This document shows, in pieces, positions 32,305 through 42,703 of a DNA stretch of 64,000 nucleotides. A program made the translations under genes and the position numbers. The notes under the pieces were generated by a model that was not told where the DNA came from, searched no databases, and saw nothing but the letters and a program-made list of their open reading frames with translations. This stretch comes from Eutreptiella sp. 'Long Island Sound 2002'. Taxonomy: Eukaryota; Euglenozoa; Euglenophyceae; Eutreptiales; Eutreptiaceae. Each line of letters starts with the position of its first letter. The stretch's first letter is position 1. Location: assembly GCA_964036045.1 (NCBI GenBank), contig OZ038379.1:118123104-118187103 (forward strand), written 5' to 3'.

Positions 32305-34065
32305 CCGCACCCCCCAACCACCAGCAGGCCACACACCGGCCCGCACTCGGCACCACGACACAGGCCGGGCTGACCTCCACTGACCCACCGCGGCACCACG
32401 CGAGACCACGGCACACTGCACCACAGCGCGCCACAGTGCAACGCACCACAGCACGACGCGACGCGACGCGGCACAGAGCGGCACAGCACGACACAACTGA
32501 CCCTAACCTGAGGGACTGACCGAAGCCAGCCACCGCACACCCTGGAAGGCGCCGCGCCAGCACGCCACACACCAGCACCGCAGGCCACACACGGGGCCAC
32601 AGCGCGCCAGGCGACAACGGTGGCGGACCACCCAGAAGAATACCGCCGGCACCGCAGAGGGGAAAGGACACGAACAACCCCAGCCCCCTAACCCAAAACC
32701 ACAAGCACCCGCCTGGCGCAGCCGCCCAGCCGGCAGAGCCAGGACCAAACCCGACAAGAAGGGGCGCCGAGCCCACCGTGTACATAGCCCACCCGACCCA
32801 TGGGGCCGGAACGCGGCCACACAGAACGCAACTGAAGACAACAGCCCGGAAGACAACACTGAATGCAGGCCAGTGCGTGCGCCAGTCCAGGGTAGGCAGA
32901 GGGAGGAACAGGCAAGCCCCCCCCCCCAAAGAAAAAAAAAAGAAAAAAAAGGGAGGGGGGAGGGGGAAAAGGCACGAAAACAGCCCACAGCCGCCAAACC
33001 GCCCGCCAACACCACCACAGGCGGCCAAACCCCCCCCCAGAAGGCACCGAAGACAGGACCCCCACAGAGGCACAGCGGGACCACCCACCCAAAACCGGCA
33101 ACACCAAGCCAGTAACAGCGGCCCACGGGGAAAAGGGACACCGAAACGGGAAAAAAAAAAAACAAAGGAGGACCACCAGCCCGGCCCAAAAGAAAGGGGA
33201 TGGAGGGACAGGGACCACAAAGCCCCGAAAAAAAAAAGAAAAAAAGAAAAAAAGAAAAAACAAAAGCGCAAAAAACACACCACGACAACCCAGCCAAGAA
33301 GGGCTGGGCACAGCCGAGACCCAGGCCCAACACACACGCCCACACCGCACGCAGGAACCGGAAACGGCGGGGGGCAAGCAAGGCGCCCACGAAACCACAC
33401 ACGTCCAAAAACAGGCCGAAACCGAAGCCCAACCGCGAACACCACAAACAGCCGACACTAGAGGGACAACGCCACAAACCGTGCCCAAACACACCCACCC
33501 AAGACCCCAGCCAGGACTGGCGAGGTTAACAAAACCCACACCCAACCGCCAACCGGACCCAAACACAAACGCCGCACAACAGTAGGAGGCCCAGTGCCCA
33601 CAGCCCGGGCAGTGAGGCAGCCCGTGCCATGCAGGTGACCCGGCCAAACGAGATCCGGAGACCGGGGGTAAGGCTGCATCATAAGGCCTGCGCTGCTTTG
33701 GGACTCGAGGCGGAGCGTGCGACACCCAAGCACCTCGGAACCCTAGTACCAAGAACGTGCATGCATGCCTTGGGAACGGGATACGCCAGGAAGTCCGGTG
33801 AACCCCTAGGGTTCCGCCCAAAGGAGGGGACGTGCGCAAGCACGGGGGCACACCTCCCGGCGAGACAGGCATGTCACGCTGGCAGCGATCAGTCCTCCCG
33901 ACATTGCCCGGGGCCGCTTTGTTGGGGGCCAACAGTCAGGTCTAGCGGGAAGTAAGCCGCCTCCCCTCTACACGCGCGGAGCCTCTTCCTGTTCGTCACA
34001 GGGGCGACGCCAGGGGAAACCAAGAGGCGCCTCTCCACGACCGAGTGCACCTACCTACCTACCTG
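32305..34065. other. Low-complexity purine-rich DNA and unique sequence, no gene
   Basis: 32,305-32,920 is C/A-rich. 32,920-33,270 holds several A-runs broken by G (A8-A12), like the A-run at 60,393. 33,590-34,040 is ordinary sequence with no conserved frame. The long minus-strand ORFs (up to about 410 codons) are rich in Phe, Cys and Trp because they read the purine runs backwards. A CCTACCTACCTACCTGCCTG run at 34,049-34,068 adjoins the second 620-bp duplication. Confidence 0.5.
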
Positions 34066-34137
34066 CCTGTGCTGGTGTGTGTGTCGTGTTCTTTGTGGTG
34101 GTGGTGTTGGTGTGGGTGTGTCTTCCGTGTGTGTTGG

Positions 34138-34168
<31 letters not shown>

Positions 34169-34694
34169 GCGGTTGGTTTCCCCGGCTGGGGCTTGCTGCT
34201 GGTGTAGGTGTGGGTGTGGCTGGTGTGTGCTTTTGTTGGTCCCTTGCCACTCCTGGCAGAGGATCCAGAGTGCGCTTTCCCGCTACTCCCGGCTGCGTTT
34301 CGCTGCCGGTGGTGGTGGGTGTTCCTCGCCACTCCTGGCTGACGGCCCCTGGTGCGGTTCCCCGCCACTCCTAGCTGGGGTCCGCTGGGGGCAGTGGTGT
34401 GTGGTCGCTTGCCACTCCTGGCTGGGAGTGGTGTGCGGTGCTTTGCCACTCCTGGCTGTGGGTCCTGGTTGCGGCTTCCCGCCACTCCTGGTTGGGGTCT
34501 GCCGTTTGCGGTGGGGTGTTTTGTGGGTGGGGGTGTCCCGTGTTGTGTGTGTTTGTGGTGTGTGTGGCTGCGCGTGGTGGCCGTGCTGTGGTGTCTTTTG
34601 TGTGTTTGTGGTGTCTGTGTTGTTGGTGGTGTGGTGTGGTGGTGTGGCGTGGGTGTGTTTTCCGCGTGTGTTGGTGTGTGTGGTTGCGTGTGCG
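34066..34694. repeat. 620-bp direct duplication, copy 2
   Basis: Matches 27,197-27,813 in the same orientation. Differences are mostly single bases plus the length of the TG run near 34,140 and a short insertion close to the right end. Confidence 0.8.
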
Positions 34695-35030
34695 TGGCGT
34701 GCCGGTGGTCTGTGGTTGGTTGTCCCCGCCTCTTTCCGTTGGGGCTTGCGGCTGGTGTTTGTGTGGGTGTGGTTGGCATGTGCTGTGGGTCCCCCGCCAC
34801 TCCTGGCTGAGGGTCCTGGGTGCATTGCCCCGCCACTCCTGGCTGGGGTCTGCCGTTGTGCGGTGGTGGTTGGTCCCTTGCCACACCTAGCTGAGGGGTT
34901 TGGTTGCGGTGCCCTGCCACTCCTGGCCGGGGTTCGCCGCCAGCTGTGGTGGTTGGTCCCTCGCCACTCCTGGCGGAGGGCCGCGCCACTCCCCGCCACT
35001 CCTGGCTGGGGTCCGCCGGTTGTGGTTGTG
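34245..35030. repeat. Hairpin-forming minisatellite block 2 (core GCCACTCCTGGC)
   Basis: The same hairpin core as in block 1, about fifteen copies. The first half lies inside the 620-bp duplication; the second half (34,790-35,030) is outside it and carries additional cores, so the block extends beyond the duplicated piece. Confidence 0.75.
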
Positions 35031-35152
35031 GGGGCCCGCTCGCCGCTGTGGGCCCCGGGGTGCCCTTCCCCCTGGCCCTGGTGTGTGTGTGTGCTGTCTG
35101 GCGCCTCATGTTGTTGTGGGTGGTGTGCGGGGGTCGTGCGCGGTGTGGTTGC

Positions 35153-35184
<32 letters not shown>

Positions 35185-35635
35185 CCGTGTGTGGTTCGTG
35201 GGGTCTGTCATACCTTGGTCGGTTCGCGTCGTCGGTCGACATGGTCAACGCCAAAAAGCAGAAAAAGAGCTCCTGTAGATGTGTACCACAAATGCGTGTA
35301 GGTACATGCATATCGTTAACATACCTCTCTATTTGTCCCACCGTGCATTTTTTCCCCTGTTGAGAGGAAGCGTGCGCTGGCCGTTGGGGGGTTGGTTGGG
35401 TGTGGAGCGGGTGCGGCGGTCCAACCTCTCCTCTTGTGGTTCTTGTCTTTTTTTCGTGTGTTCTTGTTGTCCTTTAACTATTTAGTCTCGTTGCATGGTG
35501 TGCCTTCTGTCTCTCTTTTTTTTCGTAGCGTCTTCGATAACATACCTCTTTCTCGTACCTTGCGTGTTTTCCCTATAGAGAGGGCGTGTAAGGCGTGGGG
35601 TTGCGAGGGTGTGGCGGGCGCTGGGTTCTCATAAC
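35031..35635. other. Spacer with TG microsatellite and a short diverged duplication
   Basis: Contains a (TG)n tract at about 35,150-35,180. Two related segments start ACATACCTCT (35,319 and 35,540); each is followed by a T-rich stretch, GAGAGG and a G-rich tail, so each can form a CCTCT/AGAGG stem. I see no gene. Confidence 0.5.
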
Positions 35636-35780
35636 TGAAGCCGGTTCGGACCCCCGTGGCCATCTTGGGGTCACTTGGGTCGTGTATCTATGTGCCGGCA
35701 AGCCCCCATTGGCTGATATCATACTCTCCCATCCACCTGACCTAACCTGATGTGATAGTGTGATAGGCGTCGCCATTCTA
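35636..35780 (+). repeat. 5' LTR, family 2 (145 bp)
   Basis: Begins TGAAGCCGG and ends CCATTCTA. It has the same length as the 3' LTR, with a handful of base differences and no indel. It is unusually short for a gypsy LTR. The sequence after it (CCTATGAGCGG) does not begin TGG, so no standard tRNA primer-binding site is evident. Confidence 0.8.
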
Positions 35781-37853
35781 CCTATGAGCGGCAATATTCA
35801 ATACCGGGGCGCCGTCGGCTGAGATTTATATATCGAAATGTCAGGAATCAACAGGTTTTTTCCATCATAACGTTTCCGTAATTTTTCAGCTATGCATTCT
35901 GATTGTCAATGTATCGGCGACTGTCAGTTGGCTCGCGATTTTGCGGTAACCGATTGGTTAACTGTTATTTCCAGATATTTTGGCGCAAACCCCGATGAAG
36001 GGTCAGATTTCATCAGTAACGGGTTCGTTGCTTCCGCAATTTTCATGTTATGCACTCGCAAAATTAATCCAATTTTTTCAGACATTCAGAATCGGATTTT
36101 AGACTTCGAGATCGCCGCACTTGATATGATGAATTTCGAGTGGTCCTACATTTTTCCCCGATCACGAATCAACCTTCCTTTTGTTGTCTCCTTCATTTTT
36201 CCTGGAGATATAAGCGAAACAAAATTGATTCGTGAGGCCACTTTGAAAGGTCATATCTCCGGCTCACGGCGAGGTATTCCAATCTTGAAAATTGGGTTAG
36301 AACAGCCTTGGTCTCAACTTAGTTTAGTCAGCATCAAACGCCTTTGATGTGTGCACATGTCGGGTGTAGCAAGGGATAACGGTCAATGGGGTAGAAAATG
36401 AGTTGAAACTCTGGGACCGTGCAACCGAATATTTGAATGCGACTTTTGAGTGTATCACATGAGTGTTGGCGTTGCAAAGAAACTTTCCTTGGGTTCCTAC
36501 GTATTTTTAACGTGAAGTTATGTCCATGGAGGGGCATGGCATATCATGGTGGGAGCCATTTTTAAGGGTATGTGTTACATGGATGGTATGTGCTTCGCTA
36601 TGCTCACGCCCATGTTATATATCTCCGTTTGTAGGAAGATATGTGGAGTTTCCCATTTTCATGGTGCGTATCGGGAGGAGGTTTGATGGTGTCTCTCTGC
36701 GTCCATGTGGGGATCCAAGTGGGGGAATTGTTTGCAAATAGTCCCAAGCAATTGTGTTTTGAACCATATGTTGAAACCATGGGTGAGCGAAGTTATATAC
36801 TATTGTGATTACTTTGAACTTGGCATTATTTGCATGTTTTTGACCTCATTTTATGCTCATTTTTGTATTTTATGTGCTCAACTGGTCGGCTAACAGTAAA
36901 GTGCCTAGAGATCCGTGATCTATGGTATGTTGCTTAGATGTCAGCATATGCTTCTGTGTTGTACCTCACCATATGCCAGATCACGCGGTTGCTTTGGCTT
37001 GGCACACCAGGCCTCACAAGATTAGGTCTCAATCTCATGAGTTGCCTTGTGAAGCATGGCATGTGTATATCTGGAGGGGTTTGAGAGCCAATGTTGGGAT
37101 ATTCTTGGGAATTAACCTTTGGTCTATATCACCCTTCTATATTACTTTCCGGTTTGACACATGCATGGAGCATTTGAATACCTGCCGTATGCACTTTTGA
37201 GTATATAATTGATTTTTGGGCATTATGGTGTGATTTGCCAGATTTTGCCATGTTGTGAGGTCATCTTCATGGGGCACCTCCCCAAGCCCAATCTAATCCA
37301 AGTCCAACCAAGGTTATGTCAGGGTAGGGCATGGTCCTGAGTGCCACTCTAGGCCATGACACGCCACCTCCCCTCTTGGGCTAGGATCTAGAGGCTTGGG
37401 AGGGAACACTTTTTTGGGGTTTGTGTAGTGACTTTTGACACATGGCATTTGGCCATCTTATTGGACTTGGTTCAGGGCATCATGTTGGCGAGTCAAGGGA
37501 ACGTCCTGAGTCCAGGGAATGAGGGGTCTATGGCTGTGATTGTGTATGTTTCCATCTTTCCCCAATTATGCTTGATATGTGTTCATATGCCAATTTCAGG
37601 GCTTCTTTTTGGTGCAATTCTATGTAGATGCCCAACGCCCGTGTCTCTGTGTGCACCGTGAGACGACCCGCGTATTGAAAGGAGTTGTTGAGTGTCAACG
37701 CGGGACCTCAAACGCCCTTGGAAGCCCACAGTGTGGATTATTTGGATTGGAGCTATTGTACTTGGGAGTTGGTGATTGCGAGGGATCAGGGTTCGTGTGA
37801 AGGAGCCATTTTTACTTTTTTTTGTGGGAAATTGTGCAGGATAGGGCAAGATC
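35781..37853 (+). other. Long AT-richer leader, family 2
   Basis: About 2.1 kb before gag, distinctly richer in A/T than the rest. The longest frame (35,892-36,347, 151 aa) has mixed composition but no recognisable domain and no relative in family 1, so I do not call it a gene. Long leaders in both families suggest a shared, unexplained feature. Confidence 0.55.
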
Positions 37854-39381
37854 ATGCAGAACCTGGTGAGAAGCAAGACCATAGGAGTGACAGGAAATGG
37901 TGGAAGGAGTAGAGCAGGGGCCGGTCCTGGTAGGGACCTTCTTTATGGTAGCAGAGGAGTACCTGCCCCCTACCGCCGCACCGGGGACTTGGGCCCTCAT
38001 GAGCCCACTCCAAGGACGCCCCGGGTGCAGATTGTCGAGTCCGTGGAGCCGACGCCGGACTGGGAAGCCCGAGAAGAGCGAAGATGCTCAGAACGGAGAG
38101 CCCGTGCAGGACATGGGCTAGACATGGGGGACCTGGCCTCCATGTGTGAAAAGCAATGGCGCAAGGCTTGCAATCTCCGCTCCGCTGCGGAGGAGTTGGA
38201 GGAGACTGGCAGCAACGGCAGAGCCCGGCGTTACCGGAAGCGCGGGTCCCCTAAACGCGCGCTGCCAGCCAGGGCGATGGAGACGGATCCCAGCCCGGTC
38301 AGGCTGTGGTCAGCTGCAGATTCCGAGGGGCACTCCGAGGGCTATCGGACCGCTTACCCTTCGGAGTCGGAGGAGATGGCCAGACCGCCCACAAGGGCGC
38401 ACACGGCCCCCGTACCCGGCCTGGAGCATGACGCCGAGGCGTTGGAGACGGCCTGCCAGAGCCAGAACGGCGCCTGTGGCCCGGCACACGGAGCCAACGC
38501 GGGCTAGCATGGGCGACACACCCATGGCAGAGGAGTCCGAGGCGCCGGGAACCGTGGGATGCGCCGGATCAGGTAGAAAGCACGTTGAGTGCCACTGTGA
38601 GCACGTATCTCTCCTCATCGGCAAGTACCCAAAGATGGGGATGGACGCCATCGTGCAGCACCTCGACCGCCTGGACAACGCGAAGGACGGCCTAGAGGAG
38701 GACGTCGCGGGGATCCTGGATGACCAGTCGGCAGCGGAGAGAGACATGGCGGAGCTGGCAGCGGAACAGGACGGGTATCGGGAGAAGCTGGAGATGCCCC
38801 TGCAGAAGCAGCAGCGAGTGGTGGACAGCCTCCTCCACCTGGTGGAGGACACGTCGGGACGCCTGAAAAGGCTGGAGGAGTTACAACCTCTCGCCTCGGG
38901 TCCGAAGCTCCCGGCAAAGCCGGCAGCGGCAGAGCTGGTGGAGCGAGTTAGGACCCTCAGGAGTGCCATGGAGAGACCCATGGGCGGCCCTGCAGAGGCA
39001 CCTTACGCGCCTCCGCGTGTTGACCCGGGTGCGCTGCCGTTTGTTCCCATGTTCAGCGAATCCATAATGCTCGGGGGGCAGACGGCACCGGCTGGGTCCA
39101 TGCGGGAAGAGCGCACAACCACGGTCCTGAGGAGCCTGACGGTACAGATGTCCCATGCTGCCCAGGATCCAGCGACCACTACGACTGCCCATGCAGTTTA
39201 TGCGGAAGAGGAGATCCAACACCAGACCATGCAGGGGCGAACCATGGGAAGGGCCGACGGACATGGTCGAGGCCATCCAGGTGGAAACCTCTGGGTGAAG
39301 GACCCCACTACGGGGATATGGACAGCCGGTGGAGCAAGTCCTTCCCGCATCCAAAACCCCATGGGTTCAGGCCCAACTTGA
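37854..39381 (+). pseudogene. gag: gag, N-terminal coiled-coil part (family 2)
   Basis: The first frame (ATG 37,854, stop TAG 38,505) is Arg/Glu/Pro-rich. A second frame, overlapping from 38,146 to 39,381, holds a helical stretch with heptad character (LEEDVAGILDDQSAAERDMAELAAEQ, split in practice near 38,690-38,780; then LLHLVEDTSGRLKRLEEL). The true protein probably passes from the first to the second frame near 38,500 by an indel. The second frame continues past TGA (39,379) into SMEERDVRGVYSHHP before shifting again. The position and coiled coil parallel the N-terminal half of family 1 Gag, though the sequence similarity is weak. Confidence 0.6.
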
Positions 39382-39390
39382 CCGCACTCC

Positions 39391-40920
39391 ATGGAGGAGA
39401 GGGATGTACGAGGAGTGTACTCACACCACCCGGCCACAGGTGGTATCCGTCTCCCTGAGTGGTGGCTGCGGACGTCGGAGACGCCATCAGGATTGACGAC
39501 CTCAGGGGAATCAAAATCCCCTACTAGGATGGCAACCCCTCCAACCTGGATGATTTCATCCTGGATTGGGAGGACTTCGCCGAGGAGGTCGTCGGCGAAA
39601 TGAAGGAAGCGCCAAGGGACAAGTGGGTATGTCGGACATTCCCACACAGGCTGGCGCAGGACCTGAAGGAGGAGCTCAGGGATCACATCCGCGAGGGAGT
39701 GATCCAGACGGAGCAGGCCTGCCACCAGTGGCTGGAGGACGAGGAGCGAGTGGACGCCCCCAACCAGAGGTTGGAGGATTTGTGGTCCATTCCGCTGCCG
39801 CTGGAGCGCGGAAAATTGAGGGTCCGGGAATGGAATCGGTACATCCGCAAGTACCGAAGAAGCCTCAAGCTGGTGGAGGACTGGAATGAGACCAGCGAGA
39901 TCCGCCACCTGCTGAAGGACGTCCTCTCTGGCCAGTGGAAGAGAAGAGTGGAGGATGAGGAGAAGAAGAGAGCAAGGAAGCGCGTGGCCGTACGGATCAT
40001 GGCATCAGAGGACACCCACGCCGGAATAATGGAGTTTTTCCGGCGAAACCTCGGCGAGCCCAGCTGAATGTTGGGGTGGAGGGGTGGAGGTTCTCGGCGA
40101 CACCATGGGGCAAAGGCTGATGCGCCTCAACAACGTGGAGTGGAGGCGCGGAGAGCCGCTGAGGATGCAGGTCATCTTCGCCCGCATGAGCCTGGACGAG
40201 ATCGTGAAGTAAATCACGGTGGAGCTGAAGCGCAACGCCAAGAACGAGGCCCACGTGCAGGATCAACAAGGCCAAGGACAACAAGGTCATCGAGAAGATC
40301 GCCACCACCGAGAGGTCAGGGGGGACATGGTCGGCACCGCGGAGGAAGGGAGTGGAAGCGGCCAAGATCTCCGGACCGCGACCACTCCGGAGGATCATGA
40401 AGAAGCCCACTTCTTCGCGTTCGTAGCGCACAATATGAAGGAGAATGGGCAGGACAGGTCCACGTGGAACCGCCTGGACCCCAGGACCAAGAACCGCAGA
40501 GAACCGCGGAGGATCAGGAACCAGCTGCTCTCGTTCCGCGAGTACACATCACAGCACACCGGTGGCTGGGTCTGCTACGGCAAGGGGAACAACCATGCAC
40601 ATGACCACCGGCATTGCAAGGTATATGAGGAGGACAAGAAGACCTACTTCGCCGCCCACCCCAACAAGAAGCCCAAGGAGCAACGAATTGCCAATTGGAA
40701 GGCAAAAGGCGGAGACGGTGGAAAAGGCCAAGGAAAGGGCCAAGGGAAAGGCGGACAAAAAGGCTATGGTGGAGGACCCGGCCGAGACCAACACGTGAGG
40801 TCGATCGAGGAGGTTGCTGAGGACATGTTGAGGACGTTGGAGGAACTCAAAGCCCAGCAACTGGGTAAACAAAGTCTGAGCGGATCGCAGCAGGAGGGAG
40901 CTGCGGCAGGCCATGTCTAG
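39391..40920 (+). pseudogene. gag: gag, capsid and zinc-knuckle part (family 2)
   Basis: After a shift near 39,470, DLRGIKIPY-stop-DGNPSNLDDF aligns with DLKDIKPSMYDGNPLNLDRF of family 1; the stop is TAG 39,525. WLEDEERVDAP, VREWNRYIRKYRR and VEDWNETSEIRHLL also have family 1 counterparts. Another shift (near 40,070) and a TAA (40,210) precede the last block, which carries the knuckle CYGKGNNHAHDHRHC (40,570-40,620) and a Lys/Gly/Gln-rich tail (KGQGKGQGKGG). The knuckle is divergent from CX2CX4HX4C and matches family 1's CYGRKQGFNHDHRTC. The frame ends at TAG 40,918. Confidence 0.75.
40918..40920 (+). promoter_or_regulatory. In-frame UAG at the gag-pol boundary (possible readthrough), family 2
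   Basis: gag (knuckle block) and pol (protease) are in the same frame, separated by one TAG followed by AGGAGCCCC. Shortly downstream GGACCTCGGAGGTC (about 40,940) can form a small hairpin. Family 1 has a TAG at the matching place (54,096). Readthrough of UAG is the known Gag-Pol strategy of gammaretroviruses; its use here is inference. Confidence 0.5.
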
Positions 40921-42234
40921 AGGAGCCCCCACGGGAGTAGGACCTCGGAGGTCTCCCCTCCGAAAATCAGTGGAATCCCAGAGAAAGCGAAGGCACATCG
41001 GGTGCCGAAGACGGCTCCAGAAGAGCCAAAACCACTGAGTTTGGCCACTCCCAACCCCTGGAGCGCCCTGCCAAGGGAAGTATATGTGGGCAAAGGACGT
41101 GGCAAGAAAGAAGGAGCGACCACAGAGAGCCCCGTGGACGGGCAGGACCAGCCCAAGATCTACACCATCCGTGACCATACCCTCGAAGTCCTGATGCACC
41201 CGGATGTGCTAGAGTTGCATGCCGTGAGAGTCGTCCATACACCGCATGGTGACGAGCGGCATTTGCACTTGGAGGTGCGTGTACGGTGCGGACAAGAGGA
41301 GCTGGTGGTGGATGTTTTGGTGGATACGGGTGCCCAGGTGAGCCTGGTCTGGAGAGGGTTGTTCAAGGAGGAATCCCTGCAGCCAAGCCGTAGACCGGTA
41401 CGCCTGAAGGTGGCCAATGGAGAGATTATGGGTGGTGGCACCCATGAGGCCACTATCAGTATGGAATTCTGGGAGCATGACCGCTTAAACCGCCCTGATT
41501 TGGCGAAGACAAGCACTCTATCAGGGAACTTCTATGTGGCCGACATTACCGATTGGGATCTGATCATGGGGTATAACTTCATGGTGGGCAACGCCATTGG
41601 AGCCCTTCCCCATCGTGCAACGCTGGTCTGGGAGGATGATGAATGCCTTACATGGCTGTCCACGGACTATGCATGCGGATCATCCCTATGGAGTGCTGAG
41701 GAAGAGGATCGGATCGTCCAAGCGGTGCAAGCTGTGGGTGCCAAGTCCAGAGGAGACCGCGCAGGTCAGCTCACGGAGTATGGATTGGCGCCGCAGGTGT
41801 ATACCAGGATGATCCAGACGCTGGGAGCCGAAGCGCCCGAGACGGACGTCTTCGCTTCCCATGATGCCCCACTTTTGAGGAAGTGTAGGAGGGATTGGCA
41901 TCGAGGAGACTCAGCCTGGCACAGGCATTGGGGTTTGAAGGAGTGGGGGCCCATGTATTGGCATGGCTCCCTGGAAAATACCAGACGTACGGTGGAGAAG
42001 ATCGTTGCGGATAGGGCGAAGGGGATCCTGGTCATAACCGGCATAGGATCCACCCCATGTCCGCTGGAAGGTCTCAAGTCGACGCTGGATTCGTTAAACC
42101 CTGAACGAGATGTCATTCGGGCCAGAGGAGGAGTTGTTCATCGACGCCAAGGGTATATCAATGTCCTCCCTGGGTCAAGTGTGGGGTACCAAGGCTTTCC
42201 TGGTGGATGGGGCGCAAGCCCAGCCCACGGGTGA
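40921..42234 (+). CDS. pol: pol: aspartic protease (family 2)
   Basis: In frame with gag beyond the UAG. The protease core is VDVLVDTGAQVSLV (catalytic Asp at 41,323) followed by RPVRLKVANG and DLIMGYNF, the second half of a retropepsin monomer. It cuts Gag-Pol into mature proteins. The family 1 protease shares VLVDTGAQVSLV, PVRLKVANG and MIVGYDF. The C-terminal part (from 41,600) continues as a linker, with DVFASHDAPLLRKCRRDWH and WGLKEWGPMYWHGS also conserved with family 1 (DAFSSGTSAHLRVCEKYW, WGPHQGLMWIH). Near 42,110 the homologous sequence passes to another frame. Confidence 0.85.
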   Translation, partial: RSPHGSRTSEVSPPKISGIPEKAKAHRVPKTAPEEPKPLSLATPNPWSALPREVYVGKGRGKKEGATTESPVDGQDQPKIYTIRDHTLEVLMHPDVLELHAVRVVHTPHGDERHLHLEVRVRCGQEELVVDVLVDTGAQVSLVWRGLFKEESLQPSRRPVRLKVANGEIMGGGTHEATISMEFWEHDRLNRPDLAKTSTLSGNFYVADITDWDLIMGYNFMVGNAIGALPHRATLVWEDDECLTWLSTDYACGSSLWSAEEEDRIVQAVQAVGAKSRGDRAGQLTEYGLAPQVYTRMIQTLGAEAPETDVFASHDAPLLRKCRRDWHRGDSAWHRHWGLKEWGPMYWHGSLENTRRTVEKIVADRAKGILVITGIGSTPCPLEGLKSTLDSLNPERDVIRARGGVVHRRQGYINVLPGSSVGYQGFPGGWGASPAHG

Positions 42235-42664
42235 TGAAGCATTCATCCGTAGGGTTGAGGCGGTGCCCATGCAGGTCATGTTTGAGCCCAAGGAGGGGAC
42301 GGATCAGCCAGTGGATGGCATTGACGTCCTGTCCCACGCCGAGATTGACCAAGTCGTCAACTACATGCGGATGGGGATGCACGACCGTGTGGCAGCCAAG
42401 AAGGGGCGGGCCATGGTCACATCTCCGCATTGGTGGGATGACAGGATGTTGGTCACCGGCAAGTACGAGAAGGATGAGTTCGTGGCGAGGGTCATGGATC
42501 ACATCGCTGACCAATATGATGGTCCGGTTGGGTCGGACCCGCCGACGTGGGATTTTCCAAGAACGGGGGCCGGTAGCAACAAGAACTCGGCCGATGCCGC
42601 AAATTTCCGAAGATTATCAGTGGGAAGCATGCCCCACAACGATGAGGACGGCATATCGGACTAG
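42110..42664 (+). pseudogene. pol: pol: protease-RT linker (family 2)
   Basis: Continues the pol sequence after a one-base shift. EEELFIDAKGISMS corresponds to AGESVYQDAKGQPMP in family 1, and VMDHIADQYDGPVGSDPPTW to VLDHMSSQDEPIGGNPPTY. No known domain. A TAG (42,662) interrupts the frame, which then continues directly into RT. Confidence 0.65.
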
Positions 42665-42703
42665 GAGAAGTCAGACTCGGACCCAGAAGAGGCCTATACC
42701 GCA

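Noticed and set aside
35892-36347. 151-codon ORF in the family 2 leader as a gene
   Set aside because: No domain, no counterpart in family 1, and expected by chance in AT-richer DNA.
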